Counted from the stretch's first letter, positions 30,440-43,237 are shown. The stretch is 64,000 nucleotides of DNA from Acanthochlamys bracteata (GCA_019914995.1 CM034138.1:4030001-4094000), one strand, 5' to 3'. Translations and numbers: made by a program. Notes: generated from the sequence alone by a model not told the origin.

Positions 30440-32802
30440 TTAATTAGAGTGGGAGTTCTAGAATGTCAATGACAGCCAGGCTATTGTGGTCATGTTAAGT
30501 TTTAGGTTCGGTTTTTATGTATAAAAACAAAATTATTAATGATCTTTAAGATAATATGGGTTATGTATTTACATGTTTTTTTTTTGTTATTTTGTTTACT
30601 TGAAAAATGTTTGTCGTGAAGTTTTCCGACATATACTGTATTGTACGCGCCATGTATGCATACAATTGAGTCACGCGCGTTTATCTTAATATTAAACTTA
30701 AAAATAATTTTATAAAAAATAAATTTAGATTGGAAAATAAATATGATAAATAGTAAATTTTTATATTTATTTTCTATTAACAGTGAGTTTATAAGTAAAA
30801 TTTTGACAAAAAAATTTAATTTAAAATTGAGTTAAAAGTTGAGAATGAATTTGAACAAATAAATTTCGATCGTAGGTGAACAAGTCCTAATTAACGTATG
30901 GAGAGAGAGGGCAAGGGTATACGGCAAACTAAACGTAATCGTACATAGAAAGAAAATTATAGATATAATGTTCCTTATAATAAGAGAACTTAATTAAGAT
31001 CATGAAGAACATGCTATTTTCTTGAAATTGCACATATCTATCTACTATAATATATAATAAAAGTTAGCTAGGGGATCTCTATAGTCTACATATGTTTGTT
31101 TATGAGTTTGGCAAGCCTGGACTGTAATACAAGCACACGACAACACATGGAGAAAGCACATTTGAACACTTCTTTAGAGATAAAGAAAATTCAATTATAT
31201 TAGTTATCTTTTGACAACCAACGTTCAAAAAATGAGTGCATTCATCATTTACTATAATATAGCATGTGGTTTGTTCATAGCACCATAACATGATCCAATG
31301 CAGAGTTAAATTTAAAAGAGTAGATTCTTCTTCTAACTAATAAGTACTCCAACTTCACAAAAATGTTATGTTAACTTATGTTAAAACTCTTGGTTCTCCA
31401 TTATTATCATTCATTCTCACTGTATGTATGTGAGTGAGTACATCAATGCCCTTAGAACAAACAGGTATGAGTTCAAAATTATCTTCTTGTTGTTGCTAAT
31501 GATACTAGGGCACAAGTTTACTCATTGCAGTACCTTCTTAAAGAAATGCATTAAGTACCATTTTTGTACTTTTTCAGATCATATATATATATATATATAT
31601 AGAATTAACTTGGTAACTCCTACAACTCCTTAACATAGTTGCAAGAATCTAAACTGTTTCAATAGTTTAATCAATCAATCAACAAATGTCAGTTGCTCCT
31701 TTAATTTTATGAATCTCTTATACTTTAAACATCTCCATGACTTCTGTTCCATGAGAATGCTAGCTACTCCAGGAGGCTGTGATATTTTACCAAAAAGCAA
31801 TCTTTCATCGAGCCCTGCGCAAGTTTTACTACTTTCTGTAAAGAAGCTCTGAACTTGTTCTATAACAAATGTCTGTGTGGGTGGTGTGCAGCACTTGCTG
31901 GCCTTGCATGCACATGCCCGCACATGAATCATCACCCGTCTCGGTACGGCCAGCCTCTGTGATTATCTCCATGTGCATGTTCGTGTTGCCCTCGCTGTAC
32001 AACCATATCGAAGAGTATCAAAAACTAAAAGTTACATGTGGTTGTCTGCCAAGCAGAGGCGCCGGGAGCTGTGGGCATTAGGACCTGCGCTCCCCATGTG
32101 TGAATTGCCAGCGCCCCCAATGACTCGGTGCTTTTGCCTCCAACTGGACAAACCTGTAGGACCACGCAGTACACGAGCTTTGCTAATTGCTACCTAGCTA
32201 GCCATGACAAGACGGGAAGAGAAGAATTTAGGGTTATGTATCACCTGTCAACATTACTTTGACAAGAAGAAAGAGAACGAAAAAGAATTTTCTGGAGAAC
32301 CATGTTTCTTTGATCACGATCCACGAGCCGCCGGAATTTAATGTTTACATGAGGGTTGTATCCATAGCAACATTCTTTTTTTTTTTTTTGTGGGCCTGAA
32401 ATTTTGAGGAATGGAAGTGGCAGATGTTGTATGAGATTTGAGGTATGGTTTCTGGGGAACCCCATGCTATCTATAAGTCACGGTGCTGTGATATGCAATA
32501 TCGTGTTGTCTAAGATTTTGCCTGAACTTTTGTTTTACGATTACCATTGAATTCAATGTAACATAACAACGTTGGTCGTAGGAGCACCAAACTGTACAAC
32601 TAATAGTCAGGCTGACCGCCGGTTGATGACATTATATAGAGTCTGTCATCTTGCAATATACAAGATGGCCACGTTCCGATATATGAGGTGAAAAATCAAT
32701 AAACTTTTTTGCTGATTAAGTAGACAATGCTATGTACAACCAATCACGCAATATTGAGTATCCTCAATGCGCTTCATTAGCATATGTCGTTTATTCTATG
32801 GG
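30440..32802. other. Intergenic region with a GC-richer island and no supportable gene
   Basis: Most of the stretch is AT-rich, with a (TA)n run at 31580-31600. From about 31860 to 32200 the base composition rises sharply and cysteine-containing frames appear on both strands (for example CSTCWPC on the plus strand). None has a start, signal peptide and full motif together. I considered a decayed small secreted-peptide gene but cannot support it. Confidence 0.4.
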
Positions 32803-33130
32803 TGACAATTCGAATTCATTGATCGATTTCGAATTAATATATATAATAATTATATTAAAATTTATAAATTAAGTAAAATTAATTAATTAAAATAAATTAA
32901 GAAAAATATATAAAATAATTAAATTTAAATTTTATATTATTATTTTAAATATTTTTTAATTATTAAATAATATATATTATATAAATAATTATATGAATTT
33001 AAAGGATCAATTTTGGATCAATTCGAATCTAATCCAAATTTAGTTAAGTTTTCAGGTCAATTAATTTTGAATCAATTCAAAATTAGTCCGAAATCAATTA
33101 ACGTATGATCCAAACCTGATTTTTTTGAAT
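32803..33130 (+). repeat. Partial copy of the dispersed AT-rich repeat family
   Basis: It begins GGGTGACAATTCGAATT, nearly identical to the start of the copy at 42298 (GGGTGACAATTTGAATT), and goes on through a TA-rich core to AATTTTGAATCAATTC. It ends just before the last fragment of the synthase pseudogene. Confidence 0.55.
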
Positions 33131-33568
33131 CGGGTCTATGGATCGGTTAAAAAATTCACATTTGATTTACGCTCTCCTTTCCAAATTGTACTTCACCATT
33201 CCTTCAAGAAAGTATCAGAAGTCACTAGGAAGATGACATTGGAGATTTCTAACAGCCAAATTAGCCATGTCTTTTGCAATATCATGTGCCCTCTTGATTC
33301 CTCCATAATTCTTAAATCAACTCTACTTCACTTTCTAAAGAGTCATATGATGAAAAAAATTTCAATCTTATTTCATTTTATTTTAACTTATTTATCAATC
33401 ATTCAATAGAAGTACGGATGTATACACTCTTTATAACACTAAATAAGGAGAACTCTAAATAAAAAAAATCTAATTCAGAAAAAATTTAAATAAAAAAAGA
33501 TATTTAATGCTAAAAAAATATATTTGAGTATACCTTAAATACTAAATATATGTTGACTTAAGTCAACA

Positions 33569-34620
33569 CTCTCCCTCAAGTTAATGCAAAAATATTATCG
33601 ATGCTTAACTTGCTCAGTGAGTTATGAAAAATTTTAATTGAACTTTTCATACTCTAATTGTTTGTTTGGGTCGGGTCGGATTTGTCTATTCGGATCGGGT
33701 AGGATTTTTATCTGTTCGAATCGCATCGTACATGTCTATCAGAGTCGGGTCAGATCTATTTGTCATGCTATGATCAGACTTGTCTATCTTATTCGAGTCG
33801 AATTTGTTTGTCCGGAACGGATCTATCTGTCCGGATAAGGTTGGACTTTCATCTCATGATTGGATCGGGCTTGCATGTCCTGATTAGATCGGATCAGACT
33901 TGTTTGTCGGGTCAAATTGTGTGTCTGGGTTGGATCGGATATATCTGGCTGAGTTAGGTCAATCTATCCAGATCAAGTCAGATATATTAGGCCAAATCAG
34001 ATCGAATCTATCAGATCGGATCGAGTGTAATATAAGATTGAACCCGATCTGATTCGATCTGGTTTGGTCTGGTCTAGTGTAAGATTGAACCAAGTCAATC
34101 CAGTTCAGTCATCTGGTCTAAAATTGAACTAAATTTGGTTCAATCTAGCCTGGTCTATAATTGAACCAAGTCTGGTTCAATCTAATAAGCTCTAGTCTTA
34201 TCTAATATTGAACCGAGTCAGGTTCAATCTGATTTAGTGTAAAATTAAAGCGAATCTGGTTCAATCAGGTTAGGTTTAGTTTAAGATTGAATTGAGTCTA
34301 GTTCAATCTTATACAGTCTACTCTGGTCTAAAATTGAACAAAATCTTGTTCAATCCAATTTGATCTGGTCTGGTTTAGGATCAAACTAAGTCTAGTTTAA
34401 TTCGGTTCGTCTGGTTCGGTCCTGATCAATCTGGATCGAATCATATCGGCTGCGTCATGTCTAGATTGGATCTCATCAGTTTAAATCAAACTTGGTTCAG
34501 TCTAGCTTAGTCTGAACCAAGTTTGGTTCGGTCTGCTTCAACCAAGATTAGACTGAACCAAATCTTTTTGGTCTGGTTGTGTTAGATCGGATTTAGGGAA
34601 TCAGATTGGTCTAGTTCAGC
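33569..34620. repeat. Degenerate array of TCGGATC-type and palindromic TTGAACC..GGTTCAA repeats
   Basis: The left part (about 33660-34030) repeats TCGGxTCGGATTTGTCTxT-like units. The right part (about 34035-34600) repeats an imperfect palindrome of the form GATTGAACCxAGTCTGGTTC at 37-50 bp spacing, about a dozen times, separated by TGATCTGGTCTAGT-like linkers. It lies inside the LTR element next to the polypurine tract. Confidence 0.8.
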
Positions 34621-34624
34621 TATA

Positions 34625-36130
34625 TTGAATCTCCTACAAAATCAACTCAAGAGGGGAGGGGTGAATTGAGTTGATAAATAAAAATTTTCGTAAAAAATTA
34701 TATTCCTATTGACAGCAGGTTTTCAGCCGGCTGTGAATGATCTTATATCCTACAGATAGAGAGTTAATACGAATATCTAATTTTTCTTTTTTTTTTCTAG
34801 TAGCTACATTCAGTCTAGAGTACTAGGAGTATTTACATGGTTCGGTAAACTTCTTTGCTTACATCCATGGTTGCTCTATCGCAAGAGCTAAGTTTCACTA
34901 AACTTTTAACAAGCTATATATACACTAAAAGCAAAGTGCTTCACCAAGCACACTTACTCTTTAAGGATTTCTTCACCAAGACAATCCTTCACAACCTACT
35001 GGACACTCTAATCCTTCTGGCCGATATGCTAGCCCTGTTACAAAGTTTATAAACTTTCACCAAGCTTCAACCGAACTTTTTTACTGAGTGCACCAAGCAC
35101 TTTATCATAAAGCTGTATGAAGTTAAAGAAGAAAGGTTAGGCACAGGATCTATCTCAATATAAGTGAATGTTCGTAAGGTTCTCTGCTGAGAAGATCGAG
35201 CTAGTTGCTGAGAATGATGCTTTTTGTGTAATTAGCAGCAAGAATTGTTTCTTCACTTGAGTAGATTGGACGATGTAGAGCTGGTGTGTCTTTGAATTTT
35301 TGTTCATTGTTCTTCTCTACTTCTTGTTCCTCTACTTTCTTTCTTATATACTTTGTCATCTTTGCAAGATAATTCTTTCCGTTGAAGAAGGTTATCGTTG
35401 GCGCCTCTTTGCATTGATAGATTTTCAGGATAGAGAGGAGGATTTTTTTCAGTAGTTAATCAACTACTTCCATGATCTATTTTTGGCTATTCTGGTGCAA
35501 GTCTTTCATCGGTATTAAATGCAATGAAGAAAGAAATTTAAATTCTCTCGCCAGCAATCCTAGGCTTGTTTCAGCTGAGATGTTATTTTCAATTTTTCAG
35601 CTGAGTTGGCTTATCCTAATTTAATGCTTCCTGGGTTGATTGCTCTGGATTGGTTGGACTTCAACAGCTTGACTTAGTTTAGCTGATTTCTATTGTATTC
35701 AGTAGGTATGTTCCTTTTCTTTCCTTGAAGGTTGAACTTTGCTCTTCTCATGAATAAAGATGATATTTGACTCGTTGTAGATCTTGTACCGTCTGATTTG
35801 CTTTAGTGATATATGTATATCTGAAAAATAAAAAGCTTGAGCAAGAGCTTCATTGCTGAACTTGATTCTCTGTTTTGTACGTTATAAAAAAGTCTTCATA
35901 CAACCAGTGGCTGAACAGTTGGCTGTTGAGTGACTGTAAAATTCTCTGTTCTGTATGCTGCTCGGTTATCATATTGATAGCAACGGAGCAGCTGGTTGTA
36001 TAGCGACTGTAATTATTGTTTGTCGAACGTAAGATAAATTTGTTTTATTTAATCCTGCAGAATTTGATTTTAGTTTATTAGTCCGACATAAATTATGATT
36101 TTTAATTCACTGTTATCATAAAAATCAATC
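34625..36130. other. Interior of the LTR element, possibly a nested insertion
   Basis: The composition changes abruptly at about 34625 (CTCAAGAGGGGAGGGGTGAA) and back near 36130, with repeats of the TCGGATC type resuming after it (36160-36300). This suggests a second repeat-derived sequence inside the first. No transposase or polymerase motif was found. Frames are short. Confidence 0.4.
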
Positions 36131-37355
36131 TCTGTGAGTTCCAACAAACTAGGTTGGCAAAGTTTGATCCGAGCAGCCTCAAATAGGGCCTGAGTTAGTC
36201 GAAGTCCAGCGAGCGGATTGGTTCCGGTATGGTCTGAGTCAGGTCGGACAGCGAACAGTGAGCGGTGGCCGATTGAGTAGCGATCGAACGACAAGAAAAT
36301 CAGATCGAGTAGTGATATGATTCAGTTTGGTGAAAAACTCTCCGCAATCAAACGACGTTGGATTTGGATCAAGAAGGCGGTAGCAATGACGGCACGGGAT
36401 TGAATTTGAAGTAGTGGATAGGATCAGCGACGAGGAAGAAAGCGGCGGACACGGTTGGTTATAATTTTTTTAGTAAATCTCGAATCCGATCACTATATCT
36501 GATGTTAGGAGTTTCTAATTATTAGTCGGGTCTAACCGTTAGAATTGTCATCTTCCACGATGACGACGGATCGATATAGTCGGAGATCTGATCGAAGTTC
36601 AACCGTTAGAATTATTGTTTTTCATGACAGCAACGAATAGATATGGAGTTTTACTCTGATACTATGATGTAAAACTATTTTAATTTTTTCTTCTTATTCC
36701 AACTTATTAATCAATCCTCAATACAATTGGATATATATATTCGTTATAACACTAAATAAATAATTTCTAAACAAGAAAAAAAATTTAATTCTATTATAAT
36801 TCTAAATAAAAAATATCTAATTTTAAAAATAATATTTTAATATATTTAAAATATTAGATATATATTGACTTATGCTAATACTATTTTTACTAAATATGGC
36901 AGCAGATTTCGCGCTCACTGCAATTAAAGAAGCTGTCTCGTAGCAACTCTTGAGTGAAGAGTCTTCAAGGGTGATATCACAATGGAAAAGGCTTGAACGC
37001 TTGCTGAATTTCACCAATGGCAAAATCTTTTATAACCTGTAATAAAATAGTTCTTTAAATAGACTGTGCGGCAGAAAAGCATAATCAAGTTCCAGGCTAG
37101 CTGATTATACTTGGCTGATGAGTTTTAATGACTTTAGGATTTTCCAGATTGGCAAGGAACCCAGAAGACTCTGCAAACATGAAGTTCCAGCAAGAACAGC
37201 AACTCGTGTTCCACAGAGCTTATGAACGTCTCCTTCCCTGCATTAAAAAACCAAAAGTTTGATACAATTTGAGTAAACTTCAAATTGTCATTTCATTTAC
37301 AAGAAGTAATAAGTTTCAGAACTATTTTATAATCACAGATTAGACAGCTTAATTA

Positions 37356-37643
37356 GGGGGTATTTTAAACGCCCGTAATTCCACTTTCTTTCGTTAAATT
37401 TTGAGTTCCGAACAATTCATATATTTTAATTACACAAGAAACTCAGAATTCTACTTTCACATACGGATTTTAATTTTTTTATTTGCACACTTTTCAATAC
37501 GATTATATTTTTTAATTTTTAACACACTTTTAAAAATAATTAAAATACAAATACTGAACTCTACTTTTACTTTATTTTTTAAAAAATTCTACTTTTTATT
37601 TTTTATTTTTACGAAACTTAGTTATGAATATTTAAAACACGCC
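37356..37643 (+). mobile_element. Tourist-like MITE, copy 2 (288 bp)
   Basis: It is flanked by TTA at 37353-37355 and 37644-37646. Its ends, GGGGGTATTTTAAACG and ATTTAAAACACGCC, are imperfect inverted repeats. Along its length it matches the reverse complement of 28556-28852 (shared GAACxxTTCATATATTTTAA and ACACTTTTCAATA). It sits within an intron of the synthase pseudogene. Confidence 0.85.
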
Positions 37644-40215
37644 TTAATGTTAGAAGTTATTTGCAATCAACTTCTCACATGTATTCAAAAGATAGATCAG
37701 TAAGCCGGATAGGACATGAGATAATGATCAGATTTACAAGAATTGGTGGACTACCACATATCCAGGTTTATACATGCATGTTTCTCTTTCTTGGTTGGAT
37801 ATTACTTATTTTTGCGTTTCTTTGATTCTCTTTCTTGGTTGGATATTAATTACTTTTGCGTTTCTTTGATTTTGCCGTACCAAACAGTTGAATCTCCAAT
37901 ACTATTGAAAAAATGAGACAATTTCCTTTTAAGCATTTGTGCAATATCTGGAACTCAATATTCCTTCCTCCTGTAATATCTTCTTGATATAGTGAAAGGG
38001 ATCATAATAGTGTATCATGAAGTGCCGAAAGCTGGTCGAGGTTTCCTACATCCAAGATCTAATTGGAATCATGGCTAACGAAAGAAAAAACCAAACTAAA
38101 AAGGCCTTGTGTATTGCGATACCTATATATCTTTCCCAGCCACATTCAGGGTTCAATTACACAACGAATTATAAGTTTGTCTGAGCAGCAGAGAATAAGA
38201 AAGAAATCAACTGATGGATTGAAGTGTCAACAAAAAGATCTGAGGTTTAATGCGTCTGATCTTCCTTTAAGTCGCAAATATATCTATTTTAACTTGCATA
38301 AGTTTTGTGAACAGTCCGATTAACATAATAGAATGAAATTGTAATCAAGTCCTGAAAAATAGCTGTTAGTCTTTCTCCTTTCGACCTGCTTGTTACATCC
38401 TTGCATCATCTCTTATGAGTCGAAGAAATAAAACTACTGGATTCAGGTTTAAATGTTTATTGCAATCATATAAAAGACGTCAGATGTCATCCCTTCTTTT
38501 CATATCCTTTTGGTCAGTCCAGTAATGGGCCAACATCAAATAACTGCTAAAATTGCAGAAGTAGCCTCTCCCAAACTCTCCAAGCAGAATAGAATAACTT
38601 TTTTCCTTGGTAAGCAAGCATACTTAAGGGGGATACACACCTGAAATGAAGAAAAGATTAAAAAAAACATCTCAAAACGCCTTGATCTGTTAAAAAATGC
38701 AAGTACATCAAGATTCCTAAAGTAAGAAAGAGTGAGTTCCACCTCTTCGCATATCACTATCATCTGGAATGTCATCATGTACCAAACTTGCAGTAATCAA
38801 CTCAATTATCTCCGCTAGTGCTGATGCCGTAGATAATTCCCTGTATTGCGAAGACAAGAGCACAACATATCTTTTTCCACCAGCTCCAAATATCTGCTCT
38901 GCAGCAGATATTAAAACTGGGTTTTCCGCACCAGCAATCTACCAAAAAGAAAACAAGAAATCTGTTGTAGTGCAACATAATATAATACTGACAGGCCATT
39001 TAATTCTAAGATTCGAAAAATTGAACTTCAGAGAAGTGACAGTTCAGGAAATGATGTCCAAACTGAGTGACCTCCTTGAAGTCTCAATATTTGTAGCCGC
39101 CAAACAAGGATTCCACAGACAAAACCCAGGTTCTTGTCCAGAGTATCACTTATCTTACAAGAGTTTGGTTTGCTAAGTATATGTATCGATTAAGGTATGA
39201 TTACATTAACTTAAACATCTATAGAAGAAAACTCCTTAGAAGCACTAGAAGAAATCTACATTGAATTTGTGATTTAAAGACAACTGATTTGGCATCTACA
39301 AGTTTTCAATGGAGGAGGAGAATTTGTGAGCTACAGAATACGGAGGAACAAAAATGGAAATGCAAAGAACTTAGGCCAACTCAGTTGATTCGCAACTTAC
39401 AGATATTCAATATAAGCATGTTGACTGCTATAAGAACAGCTTATATTGATAGAGGTAGTACAGTACGGATACAAATTGAGGAGTCAACAAATCCAATGTA
39501 ATGTTTCATTTTATCACATATCGACTAGTGAACTGATGTATCAGAACTGCTGCTACAACTATCAAACACTAGCGGTCACAAGTTAACATTTAACTTCTTG
39601 TTTATAAAAAAAGCCGCTCTAGAGGTGAGCTGTTCCAGCTTCATCAAAAGCTGAAAAGGTACACAGCAAGTGGAAATTTACAAATTAATATTATACTTGC
39701 TCTAACAGGCTGCTGTAGAAGAATTTGCTCCCTATAGAGGGGGAAAAACTATAAAGGCTAAAGCTAAAGGCATAAAAACTAGTGTCACTCACAGAGTTGA
39801 GATTGTTGTTCAACAAGCGCAAGTTATTTGCAACTACTTCCAACTGTGGGACACCGAAACGGGAGTAGTGGGAATCGTAGGTTTCAAGGTTTCTCCATTC
39901 ACAAGAGGCGCCAGAGTCTGCAAGTTCACTGCAAACCAGAATTCAAAACAATCACAATCAACAACAACAAGAAAAACAATTAGAATTCCCAATTATCACA
40001 AATAAGAAAGGCAATATAAAGAAGTAATCTTTACAGGGAGAGGTGAGGGCTGAAGAGGCCCGTCATCGAACACCTTGAGTGCGTTTGCTGGCGGCCAGCT
40101 TATAGCATCTCTTGCTAGTAACACTGCCGTCAACGGAGCACCCACACTGAACGAGATAACCTCCTCTTTGAGCAAAGCTCAAAAACCACATATTTCACCA
40201 CTAAAAACCAATCAA

Positions 40216-42295
40216 CCAAACAATCAATGCTCAGTTGGGGAGATCAATAACAGAACCCATACTCCTATCTTCTTTTTCTCGGCTATATGCAACGGACTGA
40301 TGAAATTGGCATACAACAACTCCTACTCTTCATTTGAAGATGGTGATCCAAACACCAAAGTAAGCTTACCCATGGAATTACAAAAATTTGTAGAGTTCTT
40401 AATATTTATAAACTTCAGTTGTAGAATTTATACTTTCTAAGCATATTAATATAGTTATTTTCATCCATATTTCTCTCTAATTTAATTTACTTAGTAATTT
40501 AGGCTGTATTCTTTTGAGCTATAAGTAAGTTATTAAAACTAAATTATTGCAATTAAATAAATTTAGTGTGTGTTCTTTTATAAAAGTAAGATTGAAGTGA
40601 TTTATTATATTTTTTATTAATGAGTTGAAAATAATTTTTTATAAAAAAAAAATATAATTTTATTATGCTGATATAGAAGACAACAAAAACTTGTGCAGTA
40701 TGAATCTGTCGAGTACTGATGTTTTTGGAAATGAATGGATTTCTTTTTTAGGATTTTCTAAAATTAGTTATTTTTAAAATACTTTTTCATAAATTTTTTA
40801 GAAAATAAATTTCTCTTGTTTAATTTAAAATATAAATAAAAATTACATATATATATACTTATTTAGTTTTGACTAAAAAATTTGAACTGACTAAACAGAA
40901 TTTATTAATTTCTTTTTCTGATTTACATAAATAAATATTTTCTAAATATAATTGTTGGAAAAAATACTTCGATTATCTAGTTATAACTTATAAGTTCTTA
41001 TCGCACTTGTTCTCCAATTTTGATTCTAAAAATATTGAATAAATGGATTCACGAAAAAATAAATATATCGAACAATACTGTAAGACATATTTCATCACTG
41101 CTATTTAGATAAGAAAGGATTACTATTTTTATGAAATTATTTTCTCCAAATCTATATTCCGAGTTAACTATTAATAAATAATTTAGTTAAAACATTTTAT
41201 AATATAAGTTTGAATTAAATAAAAGATTTAATATTTTTGAAACTACTAAATATATCTAATTATGAACCAAAATGGTGAGGCACAGAGGGAACTCTCTTTT
41301 GAACTCTGACAACTAGAAAGCTATACGAAATTCATTTAAATCTATTATTAATATGTTCATTTAATCAAAACAACTCCATAAAATACACTCATAAAAATAT
41401 TTATAAAAATGGTGAGTCACGTCTTTAACCTTAGAAGTGTTTTTAATTGCATAAAAATAAAATTTTTAACATAAAGTTCAGTTGATATATAATTCGATAA
41501 AAATAGAATTTAAAAAATAAATAAAATATATGAAATGAAATTTATAGTGAAATTTTTATAGAAGTAAATTTTGATTAAAAATAAAAATTAAATTCAAAAT
41601 AATAACTAAAATATGTAAAAATGACCGAATTTAAATTTTAAAAAATAAAATTTAGTGATACTAAATCACGCCCTAAGCAAAGACTTGAAAATGAAATTTT
41701 TTTTCTTTATGAAATAAAACTTTTGAAAAAATAAAATATTTTTTAAAAAAAATAATTTTTTTTAAAAAAATAAAAATATGTAATAAAATTTTTCTACATT
41801 TTTTAAATTTTTATAAAATAAATATTAAAAAATATAAAATATAAAATTAAAAAAAAAATGAGGTCGTGCAAATTCAGATATCATGCAACTATTATGTGAA
41901 GGGAAAGGAAAAAAATGATAAAAAAAATTACTCAAAAAGTTCCAACCTACAAAAATTTTAGCCAGAAATAACGAGAGAAGGACCGCACGCTATATAACAT
42001 AATTTACAATATTACAATCACACGATCTTTATGGTGCTTCTCTTCTCTCACATGCTAAGATACGTTTGAATTGGTAGAAAGTGATTTCGCAAAATCGAAT
42101 TTGATAAAACTAAATTTGGTAAAAATAAATTTACATATGAGTTCATTGAATTGATAATAAATTAAAATACAAAAAATAAATTTAAATTAAAAATTTTATA
42201 GAAAATAATAAGTTTGATACAATTGAAACGCATTCAAATAGTAAAGTAGAAAAACCAAAGTTATGGTAGAGGTCCGAGCGCTTAGATCTAGACAC
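40216..42295. other. AT-rich intergenic DNA, nothing recognisable
   Basis: Upstream side of the synthase pseudogene followed by low-complexity A/T sequence. The plus-strand frame at 40075-40440 runs antisense through the pseudogene N-terminus and is not a gene. Confidence 0.55.
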
Positions 42296-43025
42296 TATGG
42301 GTGACAATTTGAATTGATAGGTATATTTCGAGTCAATATTTTTAATAATTTAGTCAAATTTATTAAATCCTAACACAATTTATTAATTTAATTATATAGA
42401 TCAAAATTATTAACTTTATCTAATTTATTTAATAATCGGATCAAATTAGAATTGACTTATTTTAATAGTTAAAATTATTAATTTTTAATTTTACAATTTT
42501 AAGTTTAAGGAAATTATAAATTCAATTAGAATAAACGTGCACGATATTTTTGGTGAAGGGATATGATAAGTGTTCATCAAAATATGTATTTTTAAATATC
42601 TTTATTAGTGCTTAAAATATTTCAAAATAATTTTTTATTTTTTGCAAAATATATAGTGATAGTTAAAATTTTATGATTATAAATATATAATAATATCTTC
42701 AATAAAAATTTTGATAAATATAATTACCTGATAAAATTTTCGTTAAAATTTTTCTATAAAATCTAAAATTCGTCACTAAAAAAACATTTATATAGTAATA
42801 TTTTTTATAATATTATAATTTTCATCTTGCACTATTTTACTAAAATATAAAATAAATAATTAATTATAAATATAATATAATTTAATAATTTATAAATTAA
42901 TATTATTGATTTTTTTATTATTAAAATTTTATTATATGATAAAAAAATTCAGAAAAATTTATTGCTTTAAGATTTGGCAATTGATTAATTTCAGATCATA
43001 ATTTATTTAATAATTAGATCAAATT
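42296..43025 (+). repeat. Dispersed AT-rich repeat family, fuller copy
   Basis: It begins GGGTGACAATTTGAATTGAT and holds, in order, AATAATCGGATCAAATTAG, ATTTTTGGTGAAGGGATATG, TTCATCAAAATATGTATTTT, GTGATAGTTAAAATTTTATG, a TTCGTCACTAAAA block and TTTTCATCTTGCACTATTTT. The same series is found at 60545-61230 (+), at 22060-22815 (-) and partly elsewhere. It has no coding capacity. Confidence 0.75.
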
Positions 43026-43122
43026 TAAGATTTGGCAATTGTTCTCCCTCGTGAACAAACAAACTAGTAAGACTACGAAACTTATGCGGCACCACCGCAC
43101 ACCGCAATGCAATTAACACTAC

Positions 43123-43130
43123 TTATATAG
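43123..43130 (+). promoter_or_regulatory. Candidate TATA box of the eIF3d gene
   Basis: TTATATAG lies 115 bp upstream of the ATG. That would put the start of transcription near 43155 and give a leader of about 80 nt. Confidence 0.45.
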
Positions 43131-43237
43131 TAACAGAAAACCTAGCTGAGAATCTCAATCTTCGTCATCAGAGAAGAAAGCGTTCTCTTTCTTCTCCACC
43201 GCGACGTCGTTGTCCGCCGCAGGCAACATCGACAACA

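Larger units (their letters stand above)
33351..36880 (-). mobile_element. Old non-autonomous LTR retroelement (complement orientation)
   Basis: Two diverged direct repeats of about 215 bp (33351-33568 and 36668-36880) share TTATxAATCAATC, TATAACACTAAATAA, TCTAAATAAAAAAxATCTAAT and TATATxTTGACTTA. The right one is the 5' LTR in element orientation. Three bases after it, on the complement, comes TAGTATCAGAGT (36664-36653), close to the tRNA-iMet primer site TGGTATCAGAGC. Directly before the other LTR is a polypurine tract, CTTGAGGGAGAG on the complement (33580-33569). The roughly 3.1 kb interior shows no gag or pol frames. The outer flanks (TATGA and CTATT) are not a matching target duplication. 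Confidence 0.75.
33130..40215 (-). pseudogene. Solanesyl/polyprenyl diphosphate synthase pseudogene split by a retroelement
   Basis: Pieces of a trans-polyprenyl synthase lie in order on the complement. An N-terminal part is at about 40215-40060, with an in-frame TGA. About 39935-39790 contains LEVVANNLRLLNNNL. Exon 38938-38743 has GAENPVLISAAEQIFGAGGK and the first aspartate-rich motif as DDIPDDSDMRRG. Exon 37237 to about 37070 has LCGTRVAVLAG and FLANLENPKVIK in different frames. Exon 37036 to about 36895 has IKDFAIGEI, then [16 protein letters not shown] after a frameshift. The C-terminus is at about 33330-33145, with GGIKRAHDIAKDMANLAV, a TGA and LEGMVKYNLE. Working enzymes of this family make the side chains of plastoquinone or ubiquinone. 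The second aspartate motif (DDILD) and about 100 codons are absent, and frameshifts and stops are scattered, so no function remains. A functional copy presumably exists elsewhere. Confidence 0.88.

Noticed and set aside
31675..32197. Frames with CACKASKCC or CSTCWPC cysteine clusters
   Set aside because: I considered epidermal-patterning-factor-like peptides. The spacing of cysteines, a signal peptide and a terminal motif do not come together in any frame on either strand.
40075..40440. 121-codon plus-strand frame
   Set aside because: It is antisense to the N-terminal part of the synthase pseudogene and has no family signature.
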